DNA of 64,000 nucleotides from Magnetospirillum sp. SS-4 (GTDB taxonomy: Bacteria; Pseudomonadota; Alphaproteobacteria; Rhodospirillales; Magnetospirillaceae): positions 30,166 to 94,165 of the forward strand of contig NZ_LR746530.1 in assembly GCF_902729425.1 (NCBI RefSeq), read 5' to 3'. Made by a program: the position numbers and the translations under genes. Position 1 is the first letter of the stretch, and the number at the start of each line of letters is the position of its first letter. Below, piece after piece: positions 8,149 through 16,281 of the stretch. The notes below the pieces were generated by a model. The model worked only from the letters and a program-made list of their open reading frames with translations, ran no database searches and had not been told where the DNA came from.

Positions 8149-9617
8149 CGCGCCCTCCCCACCAGATCGCCGCCCAGGCCGATCGCCCAGTCCGGAGCCA
8201 CGAAGAACGCCACCGTCGCCGTCGCCGTGATCACCAGCGCCGCCACCGCCGGCAACGGCGCCTCGCCATGGTCGTTGCGATGGTCGCCGTCATGCTTTTC
8301 CTCGCCGAAGAAGGCCGAATGGATGATGGGCAGGAAATAGGCGGCGTTCAGCAAGGTGCTGACGATCACCACGCCGACCGCCGCCATGTGGCCGGATTCG
8401 ACGGCGCCGTTCAGCACGTACCACTTGCTGACGAAGCCGGCGGTGGGCGGAAGCCCGATCATCGACAACGCGCCGACGGCGAAGGCGCCCATGGTCCACG
8501 GCATCCGCCGCCCGATTCCCGCCATCTGGCTGATCTCGGTCTTGTGGCTGGCCACCATCACCGCCCCGGCGGCGAAGAACAGGGTGATCTTGCCGAAGGC
8601 GTGCGCGGCGATGTGGATGCTGGCCCCCATCACCGACAGCGGCGCCAGGATCATCGCCCCCAGGACGACATAGGACAGCTGCGATATGGTCGAATAGGCC
8701 AGCCGCGCCTTCAGGTTGTCCTTGGACATCGCCACCAGCGAGGCGGCGATGATGGTGAATCCGGCGGCTCCGGCCAGCCATGGCACGCCGCCGCCGGCAT
8801 TCAGCAGGTCAAGGCCGAAGATGTGGACGGTGACCTTCAGCACCGTGAACACCCCGGCCTTGACCACCGCCACCGCGTGCAGCAGGGCGCTGACCGGAGT
8901 GGGCGCCACCATGGCCGCCGGCAGCCAGCGGTGGAACGGCATCAGCGCCGCCTTGCCGATGCCGAACACGTAAAGGGCCAGCAGCGGCGCCACCGCCCAA
9001 TCGGCGACCTTGCCGGCCAGGATGCCGCCTGGAACGAAATCCAGCGTTCCGGCGATCGTCCAGGTCCAGACGATGGCCAGCAGCAGGAAGCAGACCGAGG
9101 TTCCCAGCAATATCCCCAGATACACCCGTCCCGCCCGCTTGGCCGCCTTGGTCCCGGCATGGGTGACCAGGGGAAAGGTGCCGATGGTCAGGGCTTCGTA
9201 GAACACGAACAGGGTCAGCATGTTCCCGGAAAAGGCGATGCCGAGGGCACAGGAGATCGCCAGGGCAAAAAAGGCGTAGAAGCGCGTCTGGTTCTTCTCG
9301 TGGTGACCGCGCATGTAGCCGATGGCATACAGCGTGGTCACCGGCCACAGGCCCGAGGCGATCAGCGCGAACAGCATGCCCAGCGGCTCGATCCTGAGGA
9401 CCAGAGGCAGGCCGGGCAGCATCTCGCCCAGGACCAGTTCGGGCCGCTCGCCCGCCGCCACCATCCCATACAGCAGCAAGACGCAGGCAAAGGTGGCGAT
9501 GCCGGCCAGCAGGCTGAACGCCTCGCGCAGGTCGGGCCGACGCCGGGCCAGCAGGACCGGCCCGATGCAGGCGACCGGAATCGCCAGGGCAAGCAGGATC
9601 AGGGTTTGCGGCGTCAT
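8145..9617 (-). CDS. mnhD: MnhD-like Na+/H+ antiporter subunit (second D-type)
   Basis: A 490-residue NuoL/M/N-family membrane protein with about 14 helices. LFVFYEALTIGTFPLV contains the conserved TM5 glutamate and GIGKAALMPFHRWLPAAMVAP the TM7 lysine. SALLHAVAVVKAGVF carries the further channel histidine and lysine, so the proton path looks intact. This copy resembles MrpA-N/NuoL-type sequence (LLHAVAVVKAG) more than the copy upstream does. In an operon without a long MrpA it could take the place of the NuoL-like half of MrpA. It overlaps both neighbours by 4 bp. Confidence 0.87.
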   Translation of the reverse strand: MTPQTLILLALAIPVACIGPVLLARRRPDLREAFSLLAGIATFACVLLLYGMVAAGERPELVLGEMLPGLPLVLRIEPLGMLFALIASGLWPVTTLYAIGYMRGHHEKNQTRFYAFFALAISCALGIAFSGNMLTLFVFYEALTIGTFPLVTHAGTKAAKRAGRVYLGILLGTSVCFLLLAIVWTWTIAGTLDFVPGGILAGKVADWAVAPLLALYVFGIGKAALMPFHRWLPAAMVAPTPVSALLHAVAVVKAGVFTVLKVTVHIFGLDLLNAGGGVPWLAGAAGFTIIAASLVAMSKDNLKARLAYSTISQLSYVVLGAMILAPLSVMGASIHIAAHAFGKITLFFAAGAVMVASHKTEISQMAGIGRRMPWTMGAFAVGALSMIGLPPTAGFVSKWYVLNGAVESGHMAAVGVVIVSTLLNAAYFLPIIHSAFFGEEKHDGDHRNDHGEAPLPAVAALVITATATVAFFVAPDWAIGLGGDLVGRAR

Positions 9618-11101
9618 TGCCCCACCCCCGTCATCAGAACGGCGGCGGCGGCGCGCGCCACCGCCATGGTCCCGGTCGCGTCAACGCCGAACCACACCGC
9701 CGCCCCGGCCAGCATCCAGGTGGGAACCAGCATGGACAAGGGCGCCTCGACCGCCGTCAGCGCCAGGGCCGACGGCTTGGCGAACCACATCACCTCGACG
9801 ACGCGCCAGACGTAGACCACGGCCAGCAGCGAGCTGAGCAGGACCAGGACCGCCACCGGCCACAGCCCCTTATGCAGGATGGCCTCGACCAGATACCATT
9901 TGCTGACGAAGCCGACGGTCAGGGGAACTCCGATCATGCTCAGCCCGGCCACCAGGAACGCCGCCATGGACAGCGGCATCCGCCGGCCGATTCCCGCCAG
10001 ATCGGCGATGCGCACCGACCCCAGCCGCAGGAACACCGATCCCAGGGCCAGGAACAGGGCCGATTTCATCACCGCGTGATTGAACAGGTGGACGATGCCG
10101 GCCGCCAGCCCGGCCTCGGTCAGCAGGCTGATCCCCAACAGGACGTAGCCGATCTGGGCCACCGAGGAATAGGCCAGGGCCCGGCGGATATCGGTCTGCC
10201 AGATGGCCACCGCCGAGCCGACCACCATGCCGAGGACCGCCACCACCATCAGCATGTCGGCCATCGCGGCGACGGCAAGGATTCCGGTGGCGCCGAACAC
10301 GCCGACGACCATGCGCAGGAAGGCGTAGACCGCGACCTTGGTCGCCGTCCCGGCCAGGAAGGCCGAGGCGGCGGACGGAGCGTGGGCATAGGCGTCGGGC
10401 AGCCAGAAATGCAGCGGAAACGCCGCCATCTTCAGGCCGATGCCGATGACCAGGAAGGCCAGGCCGGCCTGGGCCGTGCTGGTGTGGATCACCGCCGGCA
10501 GGCGGGCGGCCAGATCGGCCATGTTCAGGGTTCCGGTCATCATGTAGGCCAGGCCGACGCCGATCACGTAGAAGGTGGCGCCGACCGTCCCCAGGACCAG
10601 ATAGCGCATCGCCGCCGTCAACGCCCGCCGGTCGCGCCCCAGCGCCACCATGGCATAGGTGGACAGTGACGATATCTCCAGAAAGACGAACAGGTTGAAG
10701 GCATCGCCGGTGATCGCGATGCCCAGCAGGCCGCTGAGGCACACCACGAACAGGGCGTGGAACAGATATTGGCGGCTTTGCTCAATCTCGTGCGCGACGC
10801 TGGCGCGGGCGTACAGCGACACCACCGCCGCGATGGCGGAAACGATCACCAGGATGAAGGCCGAGGCCATATCGATGCGATATTCGATGCCCCAGGGCGC
10901 CGCCCAGTTGCCGAGCTGATAGCTGAACGCCCCGTGATCCGCGACCTGGCGCAGCAACAGCGCCGACATCAGCAGGCACAGCCAGCTCGTCCCGGAGGCG
11001 ACCAGCCAGGCGGCGAACGGATGGCGCAGCATGACGCAGGCCGGCGCCGCCATCAGCGGCAGCACCACCACCAGCGCCGGCAGATGCTCCGAGATGGTCA
11101 T
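9614..11101 (-). CDS. mnhD: MnhD-like Na+/H+ antiporter subunit (first D-type)
   Basis: A 495-residue polytopic protein of the NuoL/M/N family and the copy closest to a standard MnhD. FVFLEISSLSTYAMVALG carries the TM5 glutamate, GIGLKMAAFPLHFWLPDAYA the TM7 lysine, and ATKVAVYAFLRM a later lysine. HLFNHAVMKSALFLALG is another conserved block. It directly follows the MnhC gene (4-bp overlap), the canonical C-D order of Mrp operons. Its role would be cation/proton exchange across the cytoplasmic membrane as part of a hetero-oligomeric complex. Confidence 0.9.
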   Translation of the reverse strand: MTISEHLPALVVVLPLMAAPACVMLRHPFAAWLVASGTSWLCLLMSALLLRQVADHGAFSYQLGNWAAPWGIEYRIDMASAFILVIVSAIAAVVSLYARASVAHEIEQSRQYLFHALFVVCLSGLLGIAITGDAFNLFVFLEISSLSTYAMVALGRDRRALTAAMRYLVLGTVGATFYVIGVGLAYMMTGTLNMADLAARLPAVIHTSTAQAGLAFLVIGIGLKMAAFPLHFWLPDAYAHAPSAASAFLAGTATKVAVYAFLRMVVGVFGATGILAVAAMADMLMVVAVLGMVVGSAVAIWQTDIRRALAYSSVAQIGYVLLGISLLTEAGLAAGIVHLFNHAVMKSALFLALGSVFLRLGSVRIADLAGIGRRMPLSMAAFLVAGLSMIGVPLTVGFVSKWYLVEAILHKGLWPVAVLVLLSSLLAVVYVWRVVEVMWFAKPSALALTAVEAPLSMLVPTWMLAGAAVWFGVDATGTMAVARAAAAVLMTGVGQ

Positions 11102-11454
11102 GTCTCGCCCCGCTCCATGTCCAGGATCTCGTCTTCCTCGATGGTGCCGTAGGCCTCGCGGATGCGCACGATCAGGGCAAGGCCGAGGGCGGTAGTGGCG
11201 ACGCCGACCACGATGGCGGTCAGGATCAGCACATGCGGCAGCGGATTGGAATAAAGCGCGAGACCGCCGCCCAGAATCGGCGCGGTGCCGCCGGTGATCT
11301 TGCCCATGGTGATGTACAAGACGAAGACCGAGATCTGAAACACGTTCAGCCCGACGATCTTCTTGACCAGATTGCCCCGCGCGATGACGGTGTAAAGCCC
11401 CGCCATCATCAGCACGACCACCATCCAGTAATTGAACAGCCCAGGAACTTCCAT
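11098..11454 (-). CDS. mnhC: Na+/H+ antiporter subunit MnhC (NuoK-like)
   Basis: A 118-residue, three-helix protein of the NuoK/MnhC family, with the typical block VKKIVGLNVFQISVFVLYI, then LPHVLILTAIVVGVATTALGLALI, where MnhC proteins carry the conserved DPLPQALVLTAIVI-type motif. The acidic tail (EEDEILDME) is short. The ATG is chosen because it lies two bases after the MnhB stop; a longer upstream frame reads through MnhB. It helps form the cation channel between the D subunit and the rest of the complex. Confidence 0.9.
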   Translation of the reverse strand: MEVPGLFNYWMVVVLMMAGLYTVIARGNLVKKIVGLNVFQISVFVLYITMGKITGGTAPILGGGLALYSNPLPHVLILTAIVVGVATTALGLALIVRIREAYGTIEEDEILDMERGET

Positions 11455-11456
11455 GG

Positions 11457-11891
11457 TCAGTCTCCCGGCCCCAGGTCCCGATTCCGCCCGGCGAAGACGA
11501 AGAAGATGGTGGTCAGGGCGGTGAAGACGCACAGCCCGACCCCCAGTTCCACCAGAAAGATGCCGATGTGCTGGCCCGCCAGGCGGTCGGCCGCCAGCAC
11601 CGAGTAGTCGAGATAGCGCCCGCCGGTCAGCATGCCGGCCACCCCGACGCCGGCATAGATCAGCACGCCACAGGACATGCCGACCCGCCGAACCGCCGCC
11701 GGCAGCGCATCGCGGGCGAAATCCAGCCCGAACACCAGCGCGTAGAGAATGAAGCCGGAAGCGAAGATCACTCCGGCCTGAAAGCCGCCCCCCGGGCCGA
11801 AATCGCCGTGGAACTGGACGTAGAGGGCGAACAGCAGGATGAAGGGAACCAGCAGCTTGGTCGCCACCCGCAGGATCGGCTTTTCCCTCAT
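11457..11891 (-). CDS. mnhB: Na+/H+ antiporter subunit MnhB
   Basis: A 144-residue, four-helix protein. The block FHGDFGPGGGFQAGVIFASGFILYAL is the signature of MnhB/MbhF, where the family shows GHxxPGGGFxGG. The rest is hydrophobic, ending in a polar tail. It overlaps the DUF4040/MbhE gene upstream by 4 bp and lies two bases from mnhC. It is a membrane subunit of the antiporter core. Confidence 0.9.
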   Translation of the reverse strand: MREKPILRVATKLLVPFILLFALYVQFHGDFGPGGGFQAGVIFASGFILYALVFGLDFARDALPAAVRRVGMSCGVLIYAGVGVAGMLTGGRYLDYSVLAADRLAGQHIGIFLVELGVGLCVFTALTTIFFVFAGRNRDLGPGD

Positions 11892-12454
11892 GGCCGCGTC
11901 TCCCCGTCGGCGGGGGGCCGCCGCCGGCCGGGCCGCCCGCCCCAGCCAAGCACCGCCAGGACTCCGATGGCGGCGGTGAAGATCACGGTGGTCTCGCCCA
12001 GGGTGTCGTAGCCACGATAGCTGGCCAGGACCGAGGTGACCACGTTGGGAAGCCCGACCTCGGCCGCGGAATCCTCGATATAGCGGTTGGCGACGTGCCG
12101 GTGGACCGGAGCGCCGGCATCGCCGAAGCTGGGCATGTCAAGGGTGGCGTAGATCAGCAGCGCCCCCAGCCCGACCGTCACCACCAGCCCCGACAAGGCG
12201 TGACGCCCGGACGGCTTCTCCTCGTGCGGCACCAGGGTCAGGGCGCCGAGCATCAGGACGGTGGAGATTCCCGCCCCCACCGCGGCCTCGGTGAAGGCGA
12301 CGTCGACGGCATCGAGAACCACGTAGAGGGTCGCCGCCATCAGGCTGTAGCTTCCCGCCAGCATGGCCACGGCGAACAGGTTGCGCAGCCACAGCACCGC
12401 GAGGGCCGACACCGCCATCATGCACAGCAGGGCGACGTCGATCAGCTCGATCAT
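11888..12454 (-). CDS. MbhD/MbhE-like subunit (MrpA C-terminal equivalent, DUF4040)
   Basis: A 188-residue membrane protein. The N-terminal half, with LRNLFAVAMLAGSYSLMAATLYVVLDAVDVAFTEAAVG in sense, matches the DUF4040/MbhD module found in the C-terminal part of long MrpA proteins. A loop follows, then PNVVTSVLASYRGYDTLGETTVIFTAAIG, the MbhE-like signature with a conserved glutamate. The operon therefore encodes the MrpA tail as a separate protein and has no 750-800 residue MrpA, as in archaeal Mbh-type clusters. It overlaps mnhG and mnhB by 4 bp each. Confidence 0.88.
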   Translation of the reverse strand: MIELIDVALLCMMAVSALAVLWLRNLFAVAMLAGSYSLMAATLYVVLDAVDVAFTEAAVGAGISTVLMLGALTLVPHEEKPSGRHALSGLVVTVGLGALLIYATLDMPSFGDAGAPVHRHVANRYIEDSAAEVGLPNVVTSVLASYRGYDTLGETTVIFTAAIGVLAVLGWGGRPGRRRPPADGETRP

Positions 12455-12777
12455 GGCTCATCCTTGCGGTCGGACAGGCGCCAGGGCGTCAGGCCGCCGT
12501 AAAGGGCGGCACTGGCCAGGGCGTGAGAGGTGGTCGGGCTGGTGATGGCGAGAAACACCAGGATCAGGACCAGCTTGACGGCGATCAGCCAGTCGGTGGT
12601 CTGGAGCAGCATGCCGAGCACCAGCAGGCCGGCGCCCATGGTGTCGGTCATGCCGGTTCCGTGCAGGCGGGTGAACAGGTCGGGCAGCCGGAGCAGCCCC
12701 AGGGTCCCCACCAGGATGACCAGCGACCCGGCCAGGACCAGGCCCCAGCTTGCCATGTCGAGCAGCCCGGCGATCAC
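12451..12777 (-). CDS. mnhG: Na+/H+ antiporter subunit MnhG
   Basis: A 108-residue protein with three helices. GTLGLLRLPDLFTRLHGTGMTDTMGAGLLVLG is the diagnostic MnhG/PhaG block (RLPDxYxRxHAxxKxxTxG in the family). The start codon is GTG at 12777, overlapping the mnhF stop as GTGA, and the stop overlaps the next gene. It is a membrane subunit of the E-F-G part of the antiporter. Confidence 0.9.
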   Translation of the reverse strand: MIAGLLDMASWGLVLAGSLVILVGTLGLLRLPDLFTRLHGTGMTDTMGAGLLVLGMLLQTTDWLIAVKLVLILVFLAITSPTTSHALASAALYGGLTPWRLSDRKDEP

Positions 12778-13061
12778 AGCTCGCCCTCCCCGTTCAGATT
12801 GGCGGGATGGCCGAGATGGCGATGCTTGACGAACTTGGTCACCGCCACCGTGCCGATAAAGTTGATCAGGGCGTAGACCAGGGCGATGTCGAGGAATTCC
12901 GGCCGTCTGGTGAGAAATCCCACCACCGCGATCATCAGCAGGGTCTTGGTGCCGATGGCGTTGACCGCCAGGATGCGGTCGTAGACCGTCGGTCCGGCCA
13001 CCGCGCGGACCAGCGCCATGGCCATGGCAACCAGCAGCGCGGCGGCGGCGGCGGCGAACAT
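12774..13061 (-). CDS. mnhF: Na+/H+ antiporter subunit MnhF
   Basis: A 95-residue, three-helix protein with RAVAGPTVYDRILAVNAIGTK, the MnhF/PhaF signature (GPTxxDRVVALNxxG). The second and third helices follow in LLMIAVVGFLTRRPEFLDIALVYALINFIGTVAVTKF. I start it at the ATG at 13061, whose A lies in the mnhE stop (TGATG overlap); the longer open frame is the shadow of mnhE. Confidence 0.9.
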   Translation of the reverse strand: MFAAAAAALLVAMAMALVRAVAGPTVYDRILAVNAIGTKTLLMIAVVGFLTRRPEFLDIALVYALINFIGTVAVTKFVKHRHLGHPANLNGEGEL

Positions 13062-13540
13062 CAGGCTTCCCCCATCAGGCGGGAGACGCGCCGGTCCATC
13101 TCGCCGCTTTCCACCCCCTGGCGCGAGGCGCGGGTCAGGGCGTGGACGGTGAAGGTTCCGTCGGCGTCGATGGCCATGGTCACCGTGCCGGGCGTCAGGG
13201 TGATGGAATTGGCGTGAACCGCCCAGCCCAGTTCGTCCCGCTGTCCGGCCTTGATCTTGAACACGCTGGGATCGATGGCCGCCGGGCTGGACAGGATGGC
13301 CCGGGCCACGTCGATGTTGGACTTGACGATCTCCACCAGCAGCCAGCCCCAATAGGGCATGCCGCGCCACGCCAGATGCAGGGGGTGCCCCTCGTGGTCG
13401 ATGGCCTCCAGCCGGCGGGCGATCCAGACGGTCAGCGCCGCCGACGCCGCGCCCAGGGCGACCAGCCAGCCCAGGTAATGGCCGGACATGATCAGCCACA
13501 GCCCGAACAGAATCAGAAAGAGGCTGAGGGCGTGTCTCAT
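13061..13540 (-). CDS. mnhE: Na+/H+ antiporter subunit MnhE
   Basis: A 159-residue protein: two closely spaced N-terminal helices (LSLFLILFGLWLIMSG and LGWLVALGAASAALTVWI), then a cytoplasmic domain with SNIDVARAILSS, NSITLTPGTVTMAIDADGTFTVHAL and an acidic/basic tail, the MnhE plan. The ATG at 13540 overlaps the upstream stop by 4 bp (ATGA). MnhE subunits support assembly of the complex and have no catalytic residues of their own. Confidence 0.9.
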   Translation of the reverse strand: MRHALSLFLILFGLWLIMSGHYLGWLVALGAASAALTVWIARRLEAIDHEGHPLHLAWRGMPYWGWLLVEIVKSNIDVARAILSSPAAIDPSVFKIKAGQRDELGWAVHANSITLTPGTVTMAIDADGTFTVHALTRASRQGVESGEMDRRVSRLMGEA

Positions 13541-13905
13541 GTCCCCCCCCGTTCCGGCGGCTTGCGGCCGGCTTCGGGCGCCCGCGGGTCGGCCAGGATC
13601 TCGTCGGCCCCGACCACCATGGCCAGACGTTCCATGTCTCCTTCGAGATAGCCGCGCACCGGAACCGCCACGATCCGGATGCCCGGACAGTGTGTCCGCA
13701 ATTCCTCGATGGAGATGCGGCGAAAGCCGATACGGTGCAGACGGTCGGTGATCAGGGCGCCGGCATCGGTGGCGGCGATGGCCTCGACGATGTCGGTGCG
13801 GTCGTCGGCCCAGGCGACCGAGATGCCGCGATCCCGGCACCACCCGGCGAGAAAGTCGCGGGCGAGACCGTCGCTGACAAGAATGACCACGGAGTTCGGC
13901 CGCAT
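13537..13905 (-). CDS. degenerate receiver-like protein, first gene of antiporter operon
   Basis: A 122-residue soluble protein whose strands and helices follow the order of a response-regulator receiver: VVILVSD, SVAWADD, ALITDRL with an aspartate where the phosphoacceptor lies, RIVAVPV and GADEILADP. The last block matches the usual ADxxLxKP, but the invariant lysine is aspartate and the Thr/Ser after the fourth strand is missing. I infer a phosphorylation-independent receiver, perhaps a regulator or anchor for the antiporter. A GGAAGG ribosome-binding sequence precedes the ATG by about 9 bases. It overlaps mnhE by 4 bp, so it belongs to the operon. It is not a recognised Mrp subunit. Confidence 0.65.
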   Translation of the reverse strand: MRPNSVVILVSDGLARDFLAGWCRDRGISVAWADDRTDIVEAIAATDAGALITDRLHRIGFRRISIEELRTHCPGIRIVAVPVRGYLEGDMERLAMVVGADEILADPRAPEAGRKPPERGGT

Positions 13906-13960
13906 CGCCCATAGTCCTTCCGATGGAGCGCCAGTGCCCCTATTCGTCAGGAATTACAGC

Positions 13961-14015
13961 AAGATAGTCGGCCCGGCGCCAGTTCGCGCCAGCACCTAGC
14001 GACATCTGCCTAGGT
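13961..14015 (-). promoter_or_regulatory. candidate promoter and operator of the antiporter operon
   Basis: A perfect dyad, ACCTAG at 13994-13999 and CTAGGT at 14010-14015 (10-bp spacer), precedes a -10-like TATCTT on the minus strand (complement of 13961-13966). No good -35 is visible, as expected of an activator-dependent promoter. The dyad centre would lie near -50. The FixJ-type regulator encoded just upstream is the obvious candidate to bind it; this is inference. Confidence 0.4.
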
Positions 14016-14019
14016 AATG

Positions 14020-14649
14020 CTACGGATTGGCGGACGCGGCCGGTTCCGCGTTGATCAGAAGCGCCTGGCGAACCAGATCGGCCAGCCCGTCGGCGCCCAT
14101 CTTTTCCATCACCCGGGTACGATGGATATCCACCGTCCGGGGCGATATCCCCAGGGTGCGGGCTGCTTCCTTGCTGGTGAAGCCGTCGACCACCAGCGCC
14201 ATCACCTGGCGTTCCCGCTCGGTCAGCAGGGCGAAGCGGGCCAGGGTTCCGGCGATGCGCTCGCGATCCCCCACCGGGGAACGGGCCAGCGCCTCGGCCA
14301 AGCAGGTCAGCAGAACATGGTTGGGAAACGGCTTTTCGAGGAAATCGAAGGCGCCGCCCTTCAGCGCCCTGACCGCCATGGGCACGTCGGCATGGCCGGT
14401 GATGAAGATGATGGGAATCCGGATGCCCGATTCGAGAAGACGCTGTTGAAGATCGAGGCCCGACAGCCCCGGCATGCGGATGTCGCTGATCAGGCATCCC
14501 CGCGCGCCGTCGCCGATGAAGTCCAGGAACTCTCGCGCCGAGGCGAAGCCGCGCGCGTGATAGCCCTCGCCCGCCAGCAGGGCCGCCAGCGAATCCCGCA
14601 CCGCGTCGTCGTCGTCGACGATCCATATCTCGACGTCAGACCTCATCAT
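14020..14649 (-). CDS. FixJ-family two-component response regulator
   Basis: About 209 residues. The receiver domain has the acidic pocket DDDD near the N-terminus, the phosphoacceptor in LISDIRMPGLSGLDL, Thr in IFITGHADVPMA and Lys in FDFLEKPF. The C-terminal LuxR/FixJ helix-turn-helix reads LTERERQVMALVVDGFTSKE and ISPRTVDIHRTRVMEKM. It is a DNA-binding transcription regulator, presumably phosphorylated by the kinase immediately upstream. The reading frames overlap; four in-frame ATGs (14658, 14655, 14649, 14646) compete and none has a clear ribosome-binding site, so the start is uncertain by up to four codons. It may control the antiporter operon directly downstream. Confidence 0.9.
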   Translation of the reverse strand: MMRSDVEIWIVDDDDAVRDSLAALLAGEGYHARGFASAREFLDFIGDGARGCLISDIRMPGLSGLDLQQRLLESGIRIPIIFITGHADVPMAVRALKGGAFDFLEKPFPNHVLLTCLAEALARSPVGDRERIAGTLARFALLTERERQVMALVVDGFTSKEAARTLGISPRTVDIHRTRVMEKMGADGLADLVRQALLINAEPAASANP

Positions 14650-16228
14650 CCCCATCATCCGCCGGAAGGGTGAACCTGAAGGTGGCCCCGGCTCCTGAAG
14701 CCGCCCGATCATACCACAGCCGGCCGTCGTGGGCCTCGACGATGGCCTTGCTGATGCTGAGGCCGATTCCAACCCCCTCCGGCCGGGTGGTCATGAACGG
14801 CTGGAACAAGGAATCGGCCACGTCCTCCGGCAATCCGGGGCCGCTGTCCGAGACGGCGACCTCGACGGACGAGCGGCCCGCCAAGCGGGCCGCCACCGAG
14901 ATGGTCCCCGCCGGACCGCCGGCCTCGGCGATGGCGGTGATGCTGTTGGACAACAGGTTGACCACCACCTGAAGAATCTGGATATCGTCCACCACCACCG
15001 GCGGCAGCGCCCCTTCCTTGCGGAATTCGACGGCGATGCCGTGACGCCGGGTCAGGGGCAGCATCAGGTCCATGGCCTCCTGGACGATTTCGGCGATGTC
15101 GAGACACCTGATGCGGTTCTCGCCCTTCTGGACGAAATCGCGCATGCGCCGGATGATCCCGTCGGCGCGGGCCACCTGGGTGTCGGTGTTGCGCATCAGG
15201 CGCAGGGCCTCGGCCACGTTGGGGGGCGACTGCTCCAGCAGCCTGACGGCGGCTCCCACGTAATTGACGATGGCGAGCATGGGCTGCTTGATCTCGTGGG
15301 CGAGGCCGGCGGCGATCTCGTTGGTCGAGTATATCCGCCCCAGCCGGGCCAGATCTCCCAGCCGCTCGCGGGCATCCAGCTCGGCCCGTCGGCGGGCATC
15401 GGCGGTGGCCCCGAGAAAGCTGCCGGTCAGGACGGCGGTCAGCATGGCGAATTGCAGCGCCACCACCTTGTCGTCGTTCATGGCCCGCATCGAGGTGGCC
15501 AGGATCATTCCCAGCTGGGCGACCAGAACCAGCACCAGGGCCGTCGGCAGCCCGCCGGTCAGGGCTCCCCACACCAGCGGGATGAACAGCAGATAGAAGA
15601 ACTTGAACTCGTCGGTGGCCTCCCAGCCGAACACGATCGCCGCCGCCGCCGCCATCGCCGCCAGTTGCCCCGCCAGGGTGGGGGTGAAGCGGATGCCGCC
15701 CCGCGGACGGGACAGCAGCAGAAGGGCGAGCGGCGTCACCAGGGCGATGCCGATCATGTCGCCGATCCATTGCCGGATCACCATGCCCCCGACCCAGGCG
15801 GAATCCACCGGAATCAGCAGAACGGCGAGACCGGCCCGCGACGCCGCCACCAGCAGCGACGCAGCCGCGACGACGAACAGGAACAGGGCCATGTCGCGGG
15901 GATGGGCAAGGGCAAGCCGTTCCCCCCCCCGGCGCAGCAGGATCAGGCTGGCCGCCCCGTACAGGACCGAGAACGCGAGTTCGCCCAGGACGGACAGCTC
16001 AAGGGGCATGTCGCGAATGCTGAGATCGGCGATCAGGGCGGCCCCGCCGACGATCGGCCAGTGCCGCGGGCCGAAATGCAGCAGGAAGGCGACGGCGAGA
16101 CCGCTGTTGGGATTCCAGGGGGTGATGGCCATGCCGTGGAAGTCATGGACGAAACTCAGCCCATCCAGCAGCACGTACAGCACGGCGAAAGCGACCGCGC
16201 GTCCTCCGAAGGCCAGGTATGGGCGCAT
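14636..16228 (-). CDS. MASE1-domain sensor histidine kinase
   Basis: A 530-residue membrane kinase. Residues 1-300 hold about eight helices with the MASE1-like stretch WNPNSGLAVAFLLHFGPRHWP. The dimerisation/phosphoacceptor region is IAAGLAHEIKQPMLAIVNYV with the H-box histidine. The ATPase domain has VNLLSNSITAIAEAGG (N box), DSGPGLPEDVA (G1), F box LFQPFMTTRPEGVGIGLSIS and a final G2. The order resembles FixL/DctB-type kinases. I start it at the ATG of MRPYLAFGG; a GTG five codons upstream is possible and the longer frame runs into the preceding gene. It should phosphorylate the FixJ-type regulator whose gene overlaps its 3' end. The signal is unknown. Confidence 0.9.
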   Translation of the reverse strand: MRPYLAFGGRAVAFAVLYVLLDGLSFVHDFHGMAITPWNPNSGLAVAFLLHFGPRHWPIVGGAALIADLSIRDMPLELSVLGELAFSVLYGAASLILLRRGGERLALAHPRDMALFLFVVAAASLLVAASRAGLAVLLIPVDSAWVGGMVIRQWIGDMIGIALVTPLALLLLSRPRGGIRFTPTLAGQLAAMAAAAAIVFGWEATDEFKFFYLLFIPLVWGALTGGLPTALVLVLVAQLGMILATSMRAMNDDKVVALQFAMLTAVLTGSFLGATADARRRAELDARERLGDLARLGRIYSTNEIAAGLAHEIKQPMLAIVNYVGAAVRLLEQSPPNVAEALRLMRNTDTQVARADGIIRRMRDFVQKGENRIRCLDIAEIVQEAMDLMLPLTRRHGIAVEFRKEGALPPVVVDDIQILQVVVNLLSNSITAIAEAGGPAGTISVAARLAGRSSVEVAVSDSGPGLPEDVADSLFQPFMTTRPEGVGIGLSISKAIVEAHDGRLWYDRAASGAGATFRFTLPADDGDDEV

Positions 16229-16281
16229 CGCCGCCGACTCCACATGATCGTCGGCATGACCATAGCAACTGTCGGGATCGC

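Noticed and set aside
15922-15930. Run of nine C residues inside the MASE1 kinase gene as a phase-variation switch
   Set aside because: The frame is intact, the tract is single and moderate for a GC-rich genome, and variation cannot be judged from one sequence.
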